Source: Anseranas semipalmata (taxonomy: Eukaryota > Chordata > Aves > Anseriformes > Anseranatidae). Taken from it: a DNA stretch of 64,000 nucleotides. The notes under the pieces were generated by a model, which ran no database searches, was not told the origin of the DNA, and saw only the letters and a list, made by a program, of their open reading frames with translations. The stretch's first letter is position 1. The number at the start of each line of letters is the position of its first letter. A program made the translations under genes and the position numbers. Shown piece after piece: positions 38,421 through 52,180 of the stretch. Location: contig VXAA01003998.1 of NCBI GenBank assembly GCA_013399115.1, forward strand, positions 141,048 through 205,047, in the 5' to 3' direction.

Positions 38421-41400
38421 ATTGCAAAGATCTTCAGGACGGAAGGAAAAAGGAGGGGAATAAAACTGAAAAATGATATAATGCATCAAAGGAATGCAAA
38501 TCTAACTTATGTGATAAGCTTCAAGCTGGAGAGGAGTCTCCTGTAGTTGCTCTTGCTCAAAACCTTAGCCATGCTAGAAACTTAAAGAAAATGAGTATAG
38601 CTGATGTGGGGATAAGGCAAATAATCCAGTAACTTAATTTGTGGGGTGAATTATGTAGTAATGTGTGACACAGATATAGCATGTGACCTTCCAGATACTG
38701 ATTTCTTTTTTCCCCTGAGCAAGTAATGTTATTAAACATCAGGAAAAACAGCTTTAAAATTTGTAACCAGAAAACATCACTACCTAAAATACCCTTAAGC
38801 ATTGCAGGAAAACTTCTGCACTGACTTTGCATATTCTGTTAGAACTTCACAACATAAATATCAAAGACGATCCTTAAAACCTTAGGGGATGCAATGTAAT
38901 TTTTGAATTGTGATAGGAAAGCATGCTCCAGGATAATTTTTTTCCAGCTCAAACAAGCTGTGGGTTTACTGGAGGGAATATTCAATTGTAAAAGCTCTTG
39001 TACAGGAAATAGAAAACTGGAGTTGTTTAATTCCATTCCTTTTTGTATCACATTATCTTGCTTTTTCTAGCTATTTCATTACATACAAATTTCGAGCAGC
39101 TACTTTGTGTTGCCTCCAAGAAGCTTCTAAAGGCAATCATGTAATTTATTTCTTTATGCAACAAAATTTAAGATGTGATAATACAATGATTTTCTTGATA
39201 GTGTTTTTCATGTATTATGTCAGTACATCTCTGCTCAGTAGTTCTGTACCACCATGCTTTTATAGTAAGTTGTAATTGACATTTACACTGTCATTTTGGA
39301 AACCAAATGCTTCTGTGTGTTTTTAGCTTAGAAAGTGCTGGTACTCATTTCTTTGACATACTTCTATAGGTAAGATTCTGGAGGTGGATTGCATGCTGAT
39401 GTGAGCAGTCTATAGTTTGACTTAAACTACTAATTATTTTTTGGTTATTGATTATGGTGTGTCTTTACCCAGTTAAGTTCCTTCTCCACTAAAGTTGAAC
39501 CCTTAGGGGCTTGACTTCTCTCTCATTTTCTAAGAACATCTAGATTTCCCATTCTTACCACCAAGTAATTATGCAAAATTTCTCCCAGGCTGTTCTTAAA
39601 AGAATAAGCATTTCTCAGTTCCCAGAAGATGAAGTGTAACTGCCTACACACAAGCAGTCATTCCTGACTACTGTTCCTGTGTGGATTCTGAGGCTTTTGT
39701 AACAGCTAGGAGGAAAATTGCAGTGCACAAAATAGCGGAGGGACATAAGGACACTCATGCCTCGCAGTTTGTCATCGCTCTTCTCTTAGGCTGGTATATC
39801 CTCGTGTATGAGATCTGATTATATTGCTTACCTGTGACAGAACTTTAAAAAATATAAAAACTAAGCCTGGTTTAATTGTGATAATTTTCACAACACTTCT
39901 TAAGAAAATGGAAGCATATCACATGTCAATTATATTCCTGCTCATAATGAAATAAGATCAGTTCTTCAGGAATTACCAGAAGAGTGTTTTTCTGCAGTGA
40001 TTATCTGAAGAAATGTAATTAGACTGAAGAATTCACTAGTACAATATATGTTCCTTCCAGGAAAGCTCTGCTCCTAGTTCATAAATCCTAAGTGCTTTAG
40101 TTAGTGTGTACCTGTTTTAAAAATGTCATTGCCAAATGTTGTTTCTGTTTGAGTACAGCTGAAGTAATTCTCTATCAAGTGATGCAGCTGGGGCTACTGC
40201 ATTGACATGTATTCTAGTACAGATTCTATTCAGCTTATTGTGTCTACTTGCACAGAGGTCCAGTAGAACAGCGATTGCACATACTCCTATACTTTTTTTG
40301 ATAGTCTGAGTAGTAGGTGTTTGCTCAGACTTGAATGGCACTTCTCCTGAGGGCACATCTTTACACCTATCTCTCTGAAATAGTAGCGTTGGTTCCATAG
40401 TCTGGAGAATCTTTTGTTTCTACTGTTCATGCTGATTAGTGTAGCTAATTGGAATTCCTGTTGGTGACTTGAGCTTATTTTTTCACCACAAAAAAAAATG
40501 GTTTTCCTTTCAAACTTCCCAGTTCATTAATCAGTTGCATCAACTTAGTATTTTCAGTTATGAACTCAAAAGCCCTAAAGCTTATGTAGTAAGCAATACT
40601 TTTTCTAAAAATGCATCAACCTCATCAATATTCTCCATAATACAATTTCTTAAAAATGAGTTACAATAAGTAGTAAGCTTTTATGGGTAACAGTGTCTTT
40701 AATCATGAAACCTGGTAACAAATACTCGTCAGCTCTTTGGACTAAATGTATATGCATAATAATCACTACTTGAAGTGCAGTAAGCATTGTAAGATTGAGC
40801 AGCTGAATACAGGAATAGGTTGTAAACGTTCTACATACTGAGCAGAGGCAGGTGGAGGTGGTAAACTGCATGCACCAATCATAATTGTGCTAATTTCAAA
40901 TTATCTTTCTCTAGAAATGGTCAACTGCACGCATCATCATTTGAAAGCTCAAAACAGATGTATTTTCCTTTCAGCATGCTCTGAAATTCAAGCTGTGGAG
41001 GAAGCATAACCTGGGTAAAAATGAAAAGGCATTTTTTACCTCCTAAGTTTTTGGTCTCTTTTCCTTGTCTAGCATTTTAGGCATCTGCATTCAAGAAGAA
41101 ATCCAACCTTATGCATTGTTTCAGTGCAACTCCTTTAGGATTTGGAAAAACTTGTATATTCCAGACATTACTGCTGAATAGGTTTCAAGTACCTCAATGT
41201 CCAGTGAAACCTGTAATTCTTGATTTGTACAATGCATAGGGAGCCATGCAAGAATGGACTTCATAGATTGCTCTTAGCATTCCAGGATCTAAGCTACATC
41301 TCTGGCCAGTAGGAAGAGTGGAAAAGGATGTACTGGAGCTTGCCCCTTTACAGGAGTTGTGTATTAATCTCAAAAGATTCACAATCCTTAATTCTCACCT

Positions 41401-43637
41401 GGACTTCATTTTTGAAGTCAATAGGGGCATAGAAGAGGTAAAGATCACAATTTTGCACATATTAATCATGGCCCTAGTAAGAAAACTCTTTTAACCTACT
41501 GGGTTAGTTTTTTTTGCCATCCTTTAAATGTTGAATAAATAGCATGGGGCTATATAGCCATGTATTTGAAGAACAAATTATTTATTATTTCAAGTGATCT
41601 GTGGATTCAATAACATACCAATAGTTTTCTTCAGCTTGGGGTGCTCTTCCTGTTATGGATATATTTCAAAATGAATGGAAAAGGTGCACAAAGTCTCTAT
41701 ACACTTAATCACAGTGTAAATCCAAACATTGTCATATAAGTTAATTGGTCCTTTTGTAGTCGACATAGGGCTCAACTGTGTCCAGTCATAAAAGCTAAGG
41801 AGAAACAGCAGAACAAGTGGGGGGAAAAATATTTTCAACAAGACTATCATTATTGTATAATACAGCAACTATTTGTTTTTAATTTTAAAGATAAATAGCT
41901 TACTTTTAAACCAATTAATTTGGAAGTCGATATTCATTATGTTGAAAACCTAGATATCTACAAATCACATTTTTGGGAAAGGTAACATTCAGCACTCAGT
42001 CAAAAAAAAAAAACAAAAAAAAACAGTTGCCTATTTATGACAAACTAAATTACCAAATATGGCTGGAAAAAGGTTTTGTGGAGTGAATTTCAAGTACCAG
42101 ATTTCTACAACTGTTTTTCCAAACATTGATAGAGATTTGATTTATTTGAGATGTTATTTATTATGGAAATAATGGTTGTGAATGCTTCAGAAGTTTTGAT
42201 CTTTAAGTATAATATACTTGAATCCTACAAATGATTAACATCTGGAGACAGTTTCATTGTATCATGCAATTATTCACTTTGTTCATTATGTTCTACAAAG
42301 AGTTCCTTTATTTTTTCAAGAACTCTTTTTTTCCAAGTTTCCTAGTTTGGCGCTAACTCTGATTTTCTTCTGTAACTTCCAGGATTTAGATATTCTTTTT
42401 TTCTTAAAAACTTTCTGTATTCTTATGTGATGAATGTAAAAATTAGCTAATTTACCTTCTAAAAACTATGAAGGGCAAAAATGGTTCTTTGAATTTCAAG
42501 CTTTTCCCAATATATTTAATTTTATTAGCACTTTAGGTTCAAAATTATTAGGGAATAAATGTATAGCAAAGGCAGTACTTCAACATCAGATGACCTCTTA
42601 TGGCTTTTCCATATCCTATCTGCTATACTAGGAACTGTAGTATATTTTATTCTTTTTAAAGGTTTTTACCATACTTGTGCGGATTAACCATGTGCAGGAA
42701 CACTTTGAGTGTTGGAGCTTGACTTTATGGCACAGAAAATTAGCAGCACAGCTGGTTGGAGTTGGGTTTTCTGCTTTAGTAGAAAGTGGAGAGAATCATT
42801 GTCTGATACTTTCACTGAATTTAACCTATAGTTAATCTTGACAGACCTCTTTCAATCAATGAAATGTTTCTTTGGTTTTCTGTCTCATGTAAAGAAAAAC
42901 AGAAGTGCAAATGTAAGCTTCCCAGGGGCAGTTTTTACTACTTAGTACTGTATTAACTGGCTACATAAAGAGGAAATCCAAGTAGAATCCAAGAGTTGAA
43001 TACTAAAGTCAGCCTCACTTTTTCTAGATTAGTTCTGCAGAATACATGCTTGCTTTGGCAACTGAGGTAACCACCTGCAGATCAGACGTTTTCCAACAGA
43101 TGGAGGAAGTTCAGTTTTTCTTTGTTATTATCAGCTTGGTTAAACTGCTGTCTCCCTCCTGAAATATGAGGGCATTTCTTCTCTCCCCCACATCTCAAAA
43201 CAGTTGTTATAACATTTGGGCACTAAATATCAGGACAGTGGTATTTGTTTTGGAAAATCAGGAGTGCTTCTTGAGTGTTTAGTAGGTCCTGTTTGCTTAT
43301 CTTTTTTCATGATTGAATTTAGGACATCAGCTTTATTTTTGATGAGCTGGACTAGCTTGGTTGATTGCTACTAAAAGGAAATAATGAATTGTTTTACTGT
43401 CAACAACATTTAGCCATTTTTTTTTTTTTGTCTTGTCAGGCAGGGTCTGCCCTCTTGCTTGCCTTTATAGAATGGCTGTCCATTAAGGCTATGCTGTGTA
43501 ATTACTGTTGGGATACCAGCAGTTCAGGGCCTTTCAGTGCATCAGAGATCCCCTACAACTTGTTTAGTTAGTACAGCAAATGTCAAAGTAACTTATGTTT
43601 GTTTTTCTGTCAGTGTTCCAGTAACCTGACCTGAAGA
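38421..43637. other. Unassigned AT-rich DNA
   Basis: No exon or repeat family recognised. A-rich simple sequence occurs at 42002-42023 and a T11-12 run near 43418. ORFs are short and unrecognised. Confidence 0.45.
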
Positions 43638-43690
43638 ATCACAGAATTGCAAAATAATGTTGGAAGGGATCTCTGGAGACCTAGTCCTGT
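43638..43690 (-). mobile_element. CR1 LINE 3' terminal remnant, minus strand
   Basis: Plus-strand text ATCACAGAATTGCAAAATAA, TTGGAAGGGATCTCTGGAGA and CTAGTCC is the reverse complement of a CR1 3' end. Only about 55 bases are recognisable before the match stops. Confidence 0.8.
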
Positions 43691-45049
43691 TAAAATGGAA
43701 AGCCTGCATTTGGTGAACTGATCTCAGATTGTATTAGCAAGAATATTTGATTTATTTGGTTACAGCCAAGCTGGTAAGCAGTTACAGTGCATTATTTTCT
43801 GCTGACTTTCAAGATAGACTGTAAATTTAGTGTTGTACTTATTCAGATTATGCACTCTAGTCGGGGGGGGGGGGGCAAAACCAAAAAGCAAACATAAAAC
43901 TTGCATCACCCCAGGAAACCTGTGGTGGACCTGGTGGATAGTAAAACGATGGTGCTGCTATACTGATGTATATTGTGCCTGAAATCCAACTTCTCTGGTT
44001 CTGCGTGAGTGTTGTATGTATCCAATAATTAAGTAGAGAGAATTCAGATTTAGTATTCATGAAAGTGGAAGCAGTGCAATGCCTTCTGAAAAGTGTTGTC
44101 CATTTTTGTTATTCAGACCAACTTAGTACAAATTCTCACACTCCCTGAAGTGATCATGCACAAATACAGATTTTCAAATGTGGGTGGTGGTCTCAGGATC
44201 AGAAGTAGAGAATAGGAGTTGTTGCTATGCCAGTGACTACCTGCTGTGAAACCTGGCATGCATTTGCTTTCATTCTTGGAACTGCTGTTGTGTAAAAGCA
44301 TCTGAGAATGGCAAGAATGTACTGCTCAGCCAGGAATGCTGATTTGCCCAGCATAGTGATATACTCCCTGGAATAGCTGCCTTTGTATTTAAGGGAGATA
44401 TGTTAAAACAGATAAGAATTTTTAGTAAGCCATCTAATATCAGTCATGCAACTTGATGTCAGTTACTCACTTAAACATATTTATCACATGAAAATGCAAC
44501 GCATTGTTTTGTATAGTCAATATAAAACAAATGTCAGGTGAAAAGAAACGGCTATGTCAAAAGGTCTGTCATGATTAGGGACCTTTTGGATCTGCACAGT
44601 TTTATTTCTGCCCTACAAAGTTGCTGAATATATATCTGTACGTGCTGAATTACCTCAACTTATCTTAGCTTCAGTATATTTTTGTCTTTTATAGAACATT
44701 CAAATAACCTGATGCTACATAAGGCAAAATAGACCCTGTGTTCATGAGTCACATTTGAGAATAAACAAATATGCATTTTAGTGTACTTAATATTTGTATT
44801 TCAGTGTTGTGAAATGTGTATATTGATTCTTTGAAATATGATTTGAATGGTATGTTGTCACCATGTGGTGATTATTGAAAGCTTTCTTGATTTGCTTCAT
44901 TTCCATGTGCACCTTTCAGGCTTGGAAGCTTGCTGTGGGCTAAGGCTTATTTGTAAATGTCCTTCCAAGATGAGATTAACTTGGAAATAGCAACAATGGT
45001 TGATTAGAAAATGCTTCATAATAATAAAGTTCTTGTACTATTCCCCTGA
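43691..45049. other. Unassigned DNA with a poly(G) run
   Basis: No gene recognised. A 13-G run at 43863-43875 is followed by CAAAACCAAAAAGC. Confidence 0.45.
43863..43875 (+). repeat. Poly(G) run, 13 G
   Basis: Thirteen consecutive G on plus, the second long G run in the window. Length may be affected by sequencing error. Confidence 0.9.
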
Positions 45050-46217
45050 ATGGAGGGGAACCACAATGATCCATCATGACTTCATCTAGCTGGACTTGGG
45101 CAAGGCATTTGATGCTGTCCTGCATGATATCCTTGTCTCTAAATTGGGGGGACATGGATTTGATGGATGGACTACTCAGTGGATAAGGAATTGGTCAGAT
45201 GGTTGCACTCAGAGTGGTGGTCCACACCTTGATGTCCAAGTGGAGATCAGTAACAAGTGATGTTCCTCAGGGGTCAGTACTGGGACTGGCGCTGTTTAAC
45301 ATCTTTGTTGGTGACATGGATAGTGGTATTGAGTGCACCCTCAGCAAGTTTGCTGATGACACCAAATTGTGTGGTTTGGTTGACATGCTGGAGGGAAGGG
45401 ATGCCATCCAGAGGGATCTGGACAGGCTTGAGAGGTGGGCCTATGCGAACCTCATGAAGTTCAACATGGCCAAGCGCAAGGGCCTGCATCTGGGCCAGGG
45501 TAATCCCAAGCATGAATATTGGCTGGGTGGAGAATGGATTGAGAACAGCTCTGAGGAGAAGGACCTGAGGGTGTTGGCTGATGAGAAGCTCAACATGAGC
45601 CAGCAATGTGCACTTGCAGCCCAGAAAGCCAACTGTATCCTGTGCTGCATCAGAAGAGGCATGAAGGAGGTGATTCTCCCCCTCTACTCTGCTCTCGTGA
45701 GGCCCCACCTGGAGTGCTGCATTCAGCTCTGGGGCCCACAGCACAAGAAGGATATGGACAAATTAGAGTGAGTCCAGAGGAGGGCCACAAAGATAATCAG
45801 AGGGCTGGAGCACCTCACCTATGAAGACAGGCTGAGGGAGTTGGGGTTGTTCAGCCTGGAGAAGAGAAGGCTCTGGGGAGACCTCATAGCAGCCTTCCGG
45901 TACCTAAAGGGGGCCTACAGGAAAGCAGGAGAGGGACTCTTTGTCAGGGACTGTAGTGATAGGACAAGGTGTAATGGTTTTAAACTAAAAAAGGGTAGAT
46001 TTAGATTGGGTATTAGGAAGAAACTCTTCATGATGAGGGTGGTGAGGCACTGGAACAGGTTGCCCAGAGAAGCTGTGGATGCCCCATACCTGGAAGTGTT
46101 CAAGGCCAGGTTGGATGGGGCTTTGAGCAACCTGATCTAGTGAAAGGTGTCCCTGCCCAGGGGGGTTGGAGCTAGGCAGTCTTTAAGGTCCCTTCCGACC
46201 CAAGCCATTCCATGAAT
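45050..46217 (+). mobile_element. CR1 LINE, C-terminal half of reverse transcriptase plus 3' UTR, best-preserved copy
   Basis: The 5' end is truncated inside the [15 protein letters not shown], holding the first catalytic Asp region, is at 45090-45128. The motif [10 protein letters not shown] is at 45256-45285, and FADDTKL, the metal-binding DD motif with F in place of the usual Y, starts at 45349. Downstream come [31 protein letters not shown], and after 45772 a frame with [39 protein letters not shown] and [14 protein letters not shown] ending at TAG 46138-46140. A short 3' UTR follows, with CTTTAAGGTCCCTTCCGACC and CCATTCCATGAA. Two lesions are visible: a frame change between about 45198 and 45240, and one in-frame TGA at 45769-45771 where CR1 usually has CGA, as expected of CpG decay. 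The copy cannot make a full protein. Confidence 0.96.
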
Positions 46218-48686
46218 AGGGAAACTGCTAAATGCCTTCTATGTCAGTGTTCTGGTTTACCACGCTAAACCCTGTAAAAGGGAGTCTTGTCCGTCCATGA
46301 TTTATGATGGTCAGTGGTTAGAGCTGCCTGCCCCAAACTGTGGCCTCAGTAATCTAATTACAAGAGTGGAGAAAAAATTCCATGGTAAGGCCAATGTCCA
46401 GCTGAGTAAAGGCTCTTCTAGTTTTTACAGCTTCTGCCAATAAAATTTATTAATGAAAAATCATAGGTAGACACCTCACTGGTGGATTGTACCAGTGCGG
46501 TTGTATCAGTAATACTGGGAATCATTTTACCTCAAATCTGTAGAAGATGGAGTTTTCTCATGGGAGGGCCATGCTGTTGCTTTATTATTTTATATTGGTA
46601 ATAGAGAACAGTGGGAGTTCCTGATGAGCAAGAGTAAGTTTAGCCATAGACTTCAGAGTTTTCCTAGTGATGTTTTACATGCATGTTTGTTTGTTTTCAC
46701 TTTCAGATTAAGCTGTTTTAACTCAGATTCAAGACTGGCTAGGTTGAAATAATCAGTGAGGGGGTGACTCTTGTGTTTAAAATTGTTTGAAGATCTTTTG
46801 CTAGGCTTTCCCAAATGCATCCTCTTCCTTGAAGCACAGAAAGGTACAATAGGGAAATGCTATTTATTGGTGATGCTTGGCAAAAATATTTAGTGTGCTA
46901 GACATTGTGAATAGCAGTAAAAGCTTTGTGGTGTCTCAGAGTTTTCAGACTGTTTCAATCTGACCCTTAAGAGCTGCTGTGCTGGGGGGTGGCGGCAGGG
47001 TAATCATGGTTCGAATTCTGTTATCTCTTATGGCTAAATTTATTTGTCTTCTGTCAAGATCCTAACTAAGATCCTACCTCTGAAGGGAGCGTGGGAACAA
47101 GAAAGTTGCTTTTGAGGGAAAAATTAAATTTGGAGCTGAAGTTTAATGTTTAGTTTCAGATCAAAGAGTATAGTAGCTCTCCAAAAGTGAGATGGTGATT
47201 CTTTATACAGCAGATAAGCGATGAAAAATGCAAAACCAAATTCACTCGCTGATATAGTGATAAATTTAATCTCTTTTGTAATGTTTCAGTCCATGTCATC
47301 TTTGCTTTAATAATGCATTCAAATTGAGTTCTTTCAGATAGTCTAATGTATTCATACATACAAAGTGCAGTGGCATCCTCTTTTACATCTAAGATTTAGA
47401 TGCAACTGTTACAAGGATTAAATATTCTCCTGTTTGCAGTTGCTGTTGAGCTATCAGTGTTGTGAGAATGAATTTTTCTTCTGCCTCTTAAGTCAATTAT
47501 TCATGTAGTTAACTGCAATAATACCTAGGCCAACCCTACCACTTTAAATTGTATTTCTCATTACATACCACTGAGAAAAAGGGTAAATGCTTGCACTGGC
47601 TAATGACAGTGATTTTATACAGATAAGAACTGGAGATCATATTTGTCATGTAGGATGTTTTCTTTGTGCACGTTTGACTATAACTTTAGTTTTGAATCTT
47701 GTTACTTCATAAGCCCTAGCAGTTTAGAAAACAAATATACTGGTAAAAAGTATTGAAAGTGGTCCAGACTAAAAATTGAACCTTATTTCTTAAAACTCCC
47801 ACCTATGGAACATTCATATTATGAGGTGTGAAATACTTAATGAATGCTTCTCAGTGCATTAATAATCCAGAATCTGTTATGGAACTATAACTGTTTAATG
47901 TACATATCTAAGGATATTTAAGAGAATTAGATTATCTCTTTTGGAAAAAGGCAAACATTTCTAAGTATGTTTTAGGATTGCGTCAGCTTTCAGTTATGCC
48001 ACAGCTTTTTATAGCTTGACTAGTGCTAATGATCTCATTCTCTTAATGTGATGATAATAATAATGGAATCCCTTGATTAACTTGAATGGCAGCTCATAAT
48101 TGATACAGTGGTTAAAATTAACAGCAGTGCAAGAATTTTGTCACCCTGTGCTTTGTCTTATCTTATATACCAAAAAAAGGATGATAATCTAGCTTAAAAA
48201 AAAAAAATCATTGAGAGTGTCATAATAAGGCTATATGCAAGTTTTCTAGAAATCTGCACTCTTTTTAAGTGTCATGGAAAAATAGTGTGGCAGATCAATA
48301 CAGACAACATGACCAAAAATACCACTGTTATTCTGAATGTTTTCCACAGACCATGTCTATTACAGGTGAGAAAAGTATTACTGTCTTCACAGCTGAACTC
48401 CCTTGAGAGGGAAAATACTGGACAAATTCATTTGTAAAGGGAAATTTTGGAATATGTACAGAGATCAGGATAGCTCTTTCAAAGTAGACAAATGGCTTTA
48501 GGGATCTTAGCAGTACACTTTGGACTGTAACTACTGTTAGTTAAGTTTGTGTTGACATAGATGAGGAAAGGTTAGCATGCTGTTACCAGTTCTTCAGGTT
48601 GATTCTTCAGGTTGACTGCTACTCTCTCTGAAGACCTCCCTCTCTGACTGCTTCCCTGCCCCCCACTCCCCCAATTAAAAAAAAAA

Positions 48687-48692
48687 NNNNNN
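48687..48692. other. Assembly gap, six N
   Basis: Six undetermined bases directly after a run of ten A. The true sequence and length here are unknown. Confidence 0.98.
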
Positions 48693-51600
48693 TCAAATTG
48701 GTAAGACATGTTGGAGTATAACTTTATAGACAGTTTACTAGGATGGAACCAAATTCTTGTTAAAACAGATGAGGTGCTATGGGAAGATTTTGCTATAGCT
48801 AAGGTTCTTTTTAAATTGCTTTTCTGTACTTTATTTTTGACCATCAGTTCACTACAGGAACAACCCATTAAGGAGAGCAGAAACTGTCAGTCACTCTTCA
48901 ATAGCTTCTAATAGCTGGCAGAAAGGATCTTAACTGCATCATCGGTTATTAAACTGTAGTCTGAGCATCCTTACCATGATATGTAAACCAGCATGAAACT
49001 GTGAAAGTCAAATGTGATGGTACAATCTTACACAGATCAGAAAAGTTAAAGGTGAATGTAAAAAGAGGCAGATATCTGTTGCTGAAGTGGTGCTGAGAGG
49101 AATTTTGGGAGAGGCTATTGATGAACATAAATTAACAGAATTCTGAGGCAAGTGTGAAACCTGAAGGTACTAAAACTAGTGCAGTGCATTTACTGATATT
49201 CAGAATAGGTCCTTCTGAGTTTAGCAAGTCAAACTCTGACTACTGTTCATACATGATCAAGCTAGCTACCCAGTTAGGACTCCTACCTATCACTTAACCA
49301 AATGTTAGTGCTAATTCTGGCATCTCCTGTAGGTGGGAGCCCTAGCACTAGAAGAAGCTGAGTTGTTTTCTGTTCACTTCCGAAGTATGCTCCTAGCAAG
49401 CCAGAGTCTTTCAACAGACTATATATAAAATTAAACTCATGAGCCTCATAAATGTACATATCACTTTGTCTATAGACCTTCAATGAATTTTAAATCATTG
49501 ACAAAGTGTGAAACTAACTTTTCATCTAAAAAACTGGGAGTCTGCTCATTCACTTGGAATGTACAGTATGTGATTATATAACTTGCTGAACAGGTGACAT
49601 CACAGATAACCAAGTGAAAATTACAATTCTGACTATGATTACTGTTTTTAGTATTCCAAGTATCAAAGATAAGATTATACATTGGCTTAATGTTTTTAGG
49701 GTACTATTATGAACATAAATTAACTTAAGTGTTTGTGAATATAGCATTTAGGCTGCCAGTCCCAGAAATAAAGTTTTGAAACTTAATTCTGATGGCAGGA
49801 GAAATTCAAGAGTAAAAGTTAGGGAAATCCTGTCCTTAAAGTAGCTATTCACTAGAGACTGAGCACTTGAGAGTGACAAGTCATCTTTTATCTTAGCTGA
49901 TATAATGGACATGTGTTCCTCAGTATGTGATTAATAATGAATGGATGTTTTTCTTAAAAAGCTAATGTTCTAAAAGAATACCAGTTTGAAACAAGCTACA
50001 GTAGGTGATGAGAAAATAAATTATTCTAATACTAGCACTTCAAAAGCTTGGAATTTTGTGAGACTTAGTCTCCTTGAAAATTCCTTGTTTATCCCTCTGA
50101 ATATCATGCTACCTGTCACTTAAGCTTCTAAACACGAGAGTGTTCCATTTGTTCAAAGACTGCTGTAACAGATTCAGAGCTCCTTATTACGAGACCATAC
50201 ATCACTCAAGCTATATTCTCTTGTTGCAGAAAATCACCTCATTAAGGGTATGGCACCTTTAATAATTTCCAAGTATGATATTATGATTCATCTTTGCTCT
50301 GTTATGAGGGTCAGTGGCTGTAGCACAGCAAGACTTATCAGCCAACCAAAACCTTCATAGTCTTGTAGATTGAGATGTACTCGGTACTATTTCTTTAAGA
50401 AGTTGCTTTCAGTGGTTTCAGCTCTCTTGAACTGGTGGAACTGGGAAGAGAATACTGGTAAGTGCACCACTAGGATAATATAGCTCTTGTCTTCCTATAG
50501 TTAAAAAGAAAAAAAAATCTTGGCCTGAAATCTGACATGGCCAAAATAGGCAGTAAAACTGAAATACTCCCAAATATCTAAAGAGTAACCAGCCACTGCA
50601 TGTATGTAATTTAAGGCGATCTTTGCTCAAAGATCACTTTTCCTCCTACCTTAAGCCTTCTTCAAGGAAGAGCAAGTGGTTAATGCCAGGATTTTGTTCT
50701 ATTCTTCTTTTAAAGAATTGAGTTGTTCTAAGCAGTGGCAGGCCACACTTTCCAAAAGGAACAAGGCCAATTGAGCCTTTATGGGAGCCACCTCTTGTGA
50801 ATGAAGGATGTAGCTGAAGATCTTACCTGTATGGGCTGATTGATTGGGGTTTTTGTTCTGGAGTAAGATGAAAGAAAGAACCTAACTCAAGTAAGACATT
50901 CAAGAACTCTAAATCCTATTAATTATGATAAGAACTTAGTAAAATGGGAACTTGTCTACTTGGGGACCTGAGGCATTGGTAATCCTAATGAGTTTTTGCT
51001 TGTTTCAGAAAATGTGTGGTATGCCCACTTCTGACATCATCTCTTATACATGTTGGAATCCTTAAGCCAATAAACTAGCTCTGAAAGTTTTCCAGCTCTC
51101 ACTGGAAGTGTTAGAAGGGCAGCTAGGTGGCTAGCTTCAGCTGCCATGTTTCTGCTAGTTTCCAACTCGGCAATGCTTTTAAAGTGTATATATTACTACC
51201 ATGTAAATCTTCAGGTTCTCAAAGCAGATACTAAAAGGCCAGCTTTGTCACTGGGGTCCTGCTGTTGGAACCTAGGGCACAGTTGTATTACTGGAGGAAC
51301 ATGAAAGAGTAGAAATGGAATGGCTCTATTCATGCTCCATACATCTCGTGTATGGTCTGATGGTAGCTGTTTCTATTCAGTAAATAAGGGGCAAAGAGCT
51401 CATATGAGGAAAGTGATTTCCTTGGCCTTCCTGTGAGTGCATCTGAGATGCAAAGGCTTTAGCTTTTTCCAGCAGAATTTATCTGCAACTTAATCTGGTT
51501 GTTTAGTTCATGATCTTTTCATGTCATTCACCTGTCCTATGTGATAGGATATGGCTAATCCAACAAACCATTTGATGTGGCTTTATCCTTAACAATTTAC

Positions 51601-52159
51601 ATGCTTCAAGGTAGAAGTGAAAGAGCCCTGATAACAGTAGAGCAATTATGTAGGGGATCCTCTGGCAAAAATGCTTACAATTGCCTCAAAGATTGTGAAC
51701 TCCCTTGTAAACTTAGGTTTTCAATTACAACACAAGAAGAGATAAGTGCAAGTTCTCAGCATTTTGAAAGGAATCTCACATCAGCATGGAACACTAGACC
51801 AAGTTTTAGTTGAAGGCTGGAAACAAGCATCCCTTGAAAGTTGTAACTATCCAGAATCAGTCACTGAGTAACTGCTCTGTTCACAAATTTATCAGTAATT
51901 TGATGGTAGTTGCTAATTACCACTAAAACTTTTATCATGAGCTATGAAAGTTCTCCCTGCTTTTCTAGTTGAGCAGATGCCACATTTACAATACTCTTGG
52001 TACACAAATCCTGATGGCTTATGAAAACATCTATAATACAGAAGGTCTTGACCTTTCTTTTAATGCCCACATCGGATATTATTGGTGTAACTTCTGCCTT
52101 TATCACTTTCACCTATTTCACTCCATTAGTGAAGGCATATAAAATGTAAAGCAAAATGC

Positions 52160-52180
52160 AAAAAAAAAAAAAAAAAAAAA
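52160..52180 (+). repeat. Poly(A) run, 21 A
   Basis: Uninterrupted run of 21 A after AAGCAAAATGC. No retroposon body recognised. Confidence 0.95.

Noticed and set aside
45274..45744. 156-codon minus-strand ORF
   Set aside because: Antisense shadow of the CR1 reverse transcriptase frame.
46990..47030. GGTTCGAATTC resembling a tRNA B box
   Set aside because: No A box at the right distance and no cloverleaf stems around it.
50405..50465. Possible microexon between CTTTCAG/TTTCAG acceptors and GGTAAGTG
   Set aside because: About 36 bases long, with no linked exon or recognisable peptide. Not distinguishable from chance.
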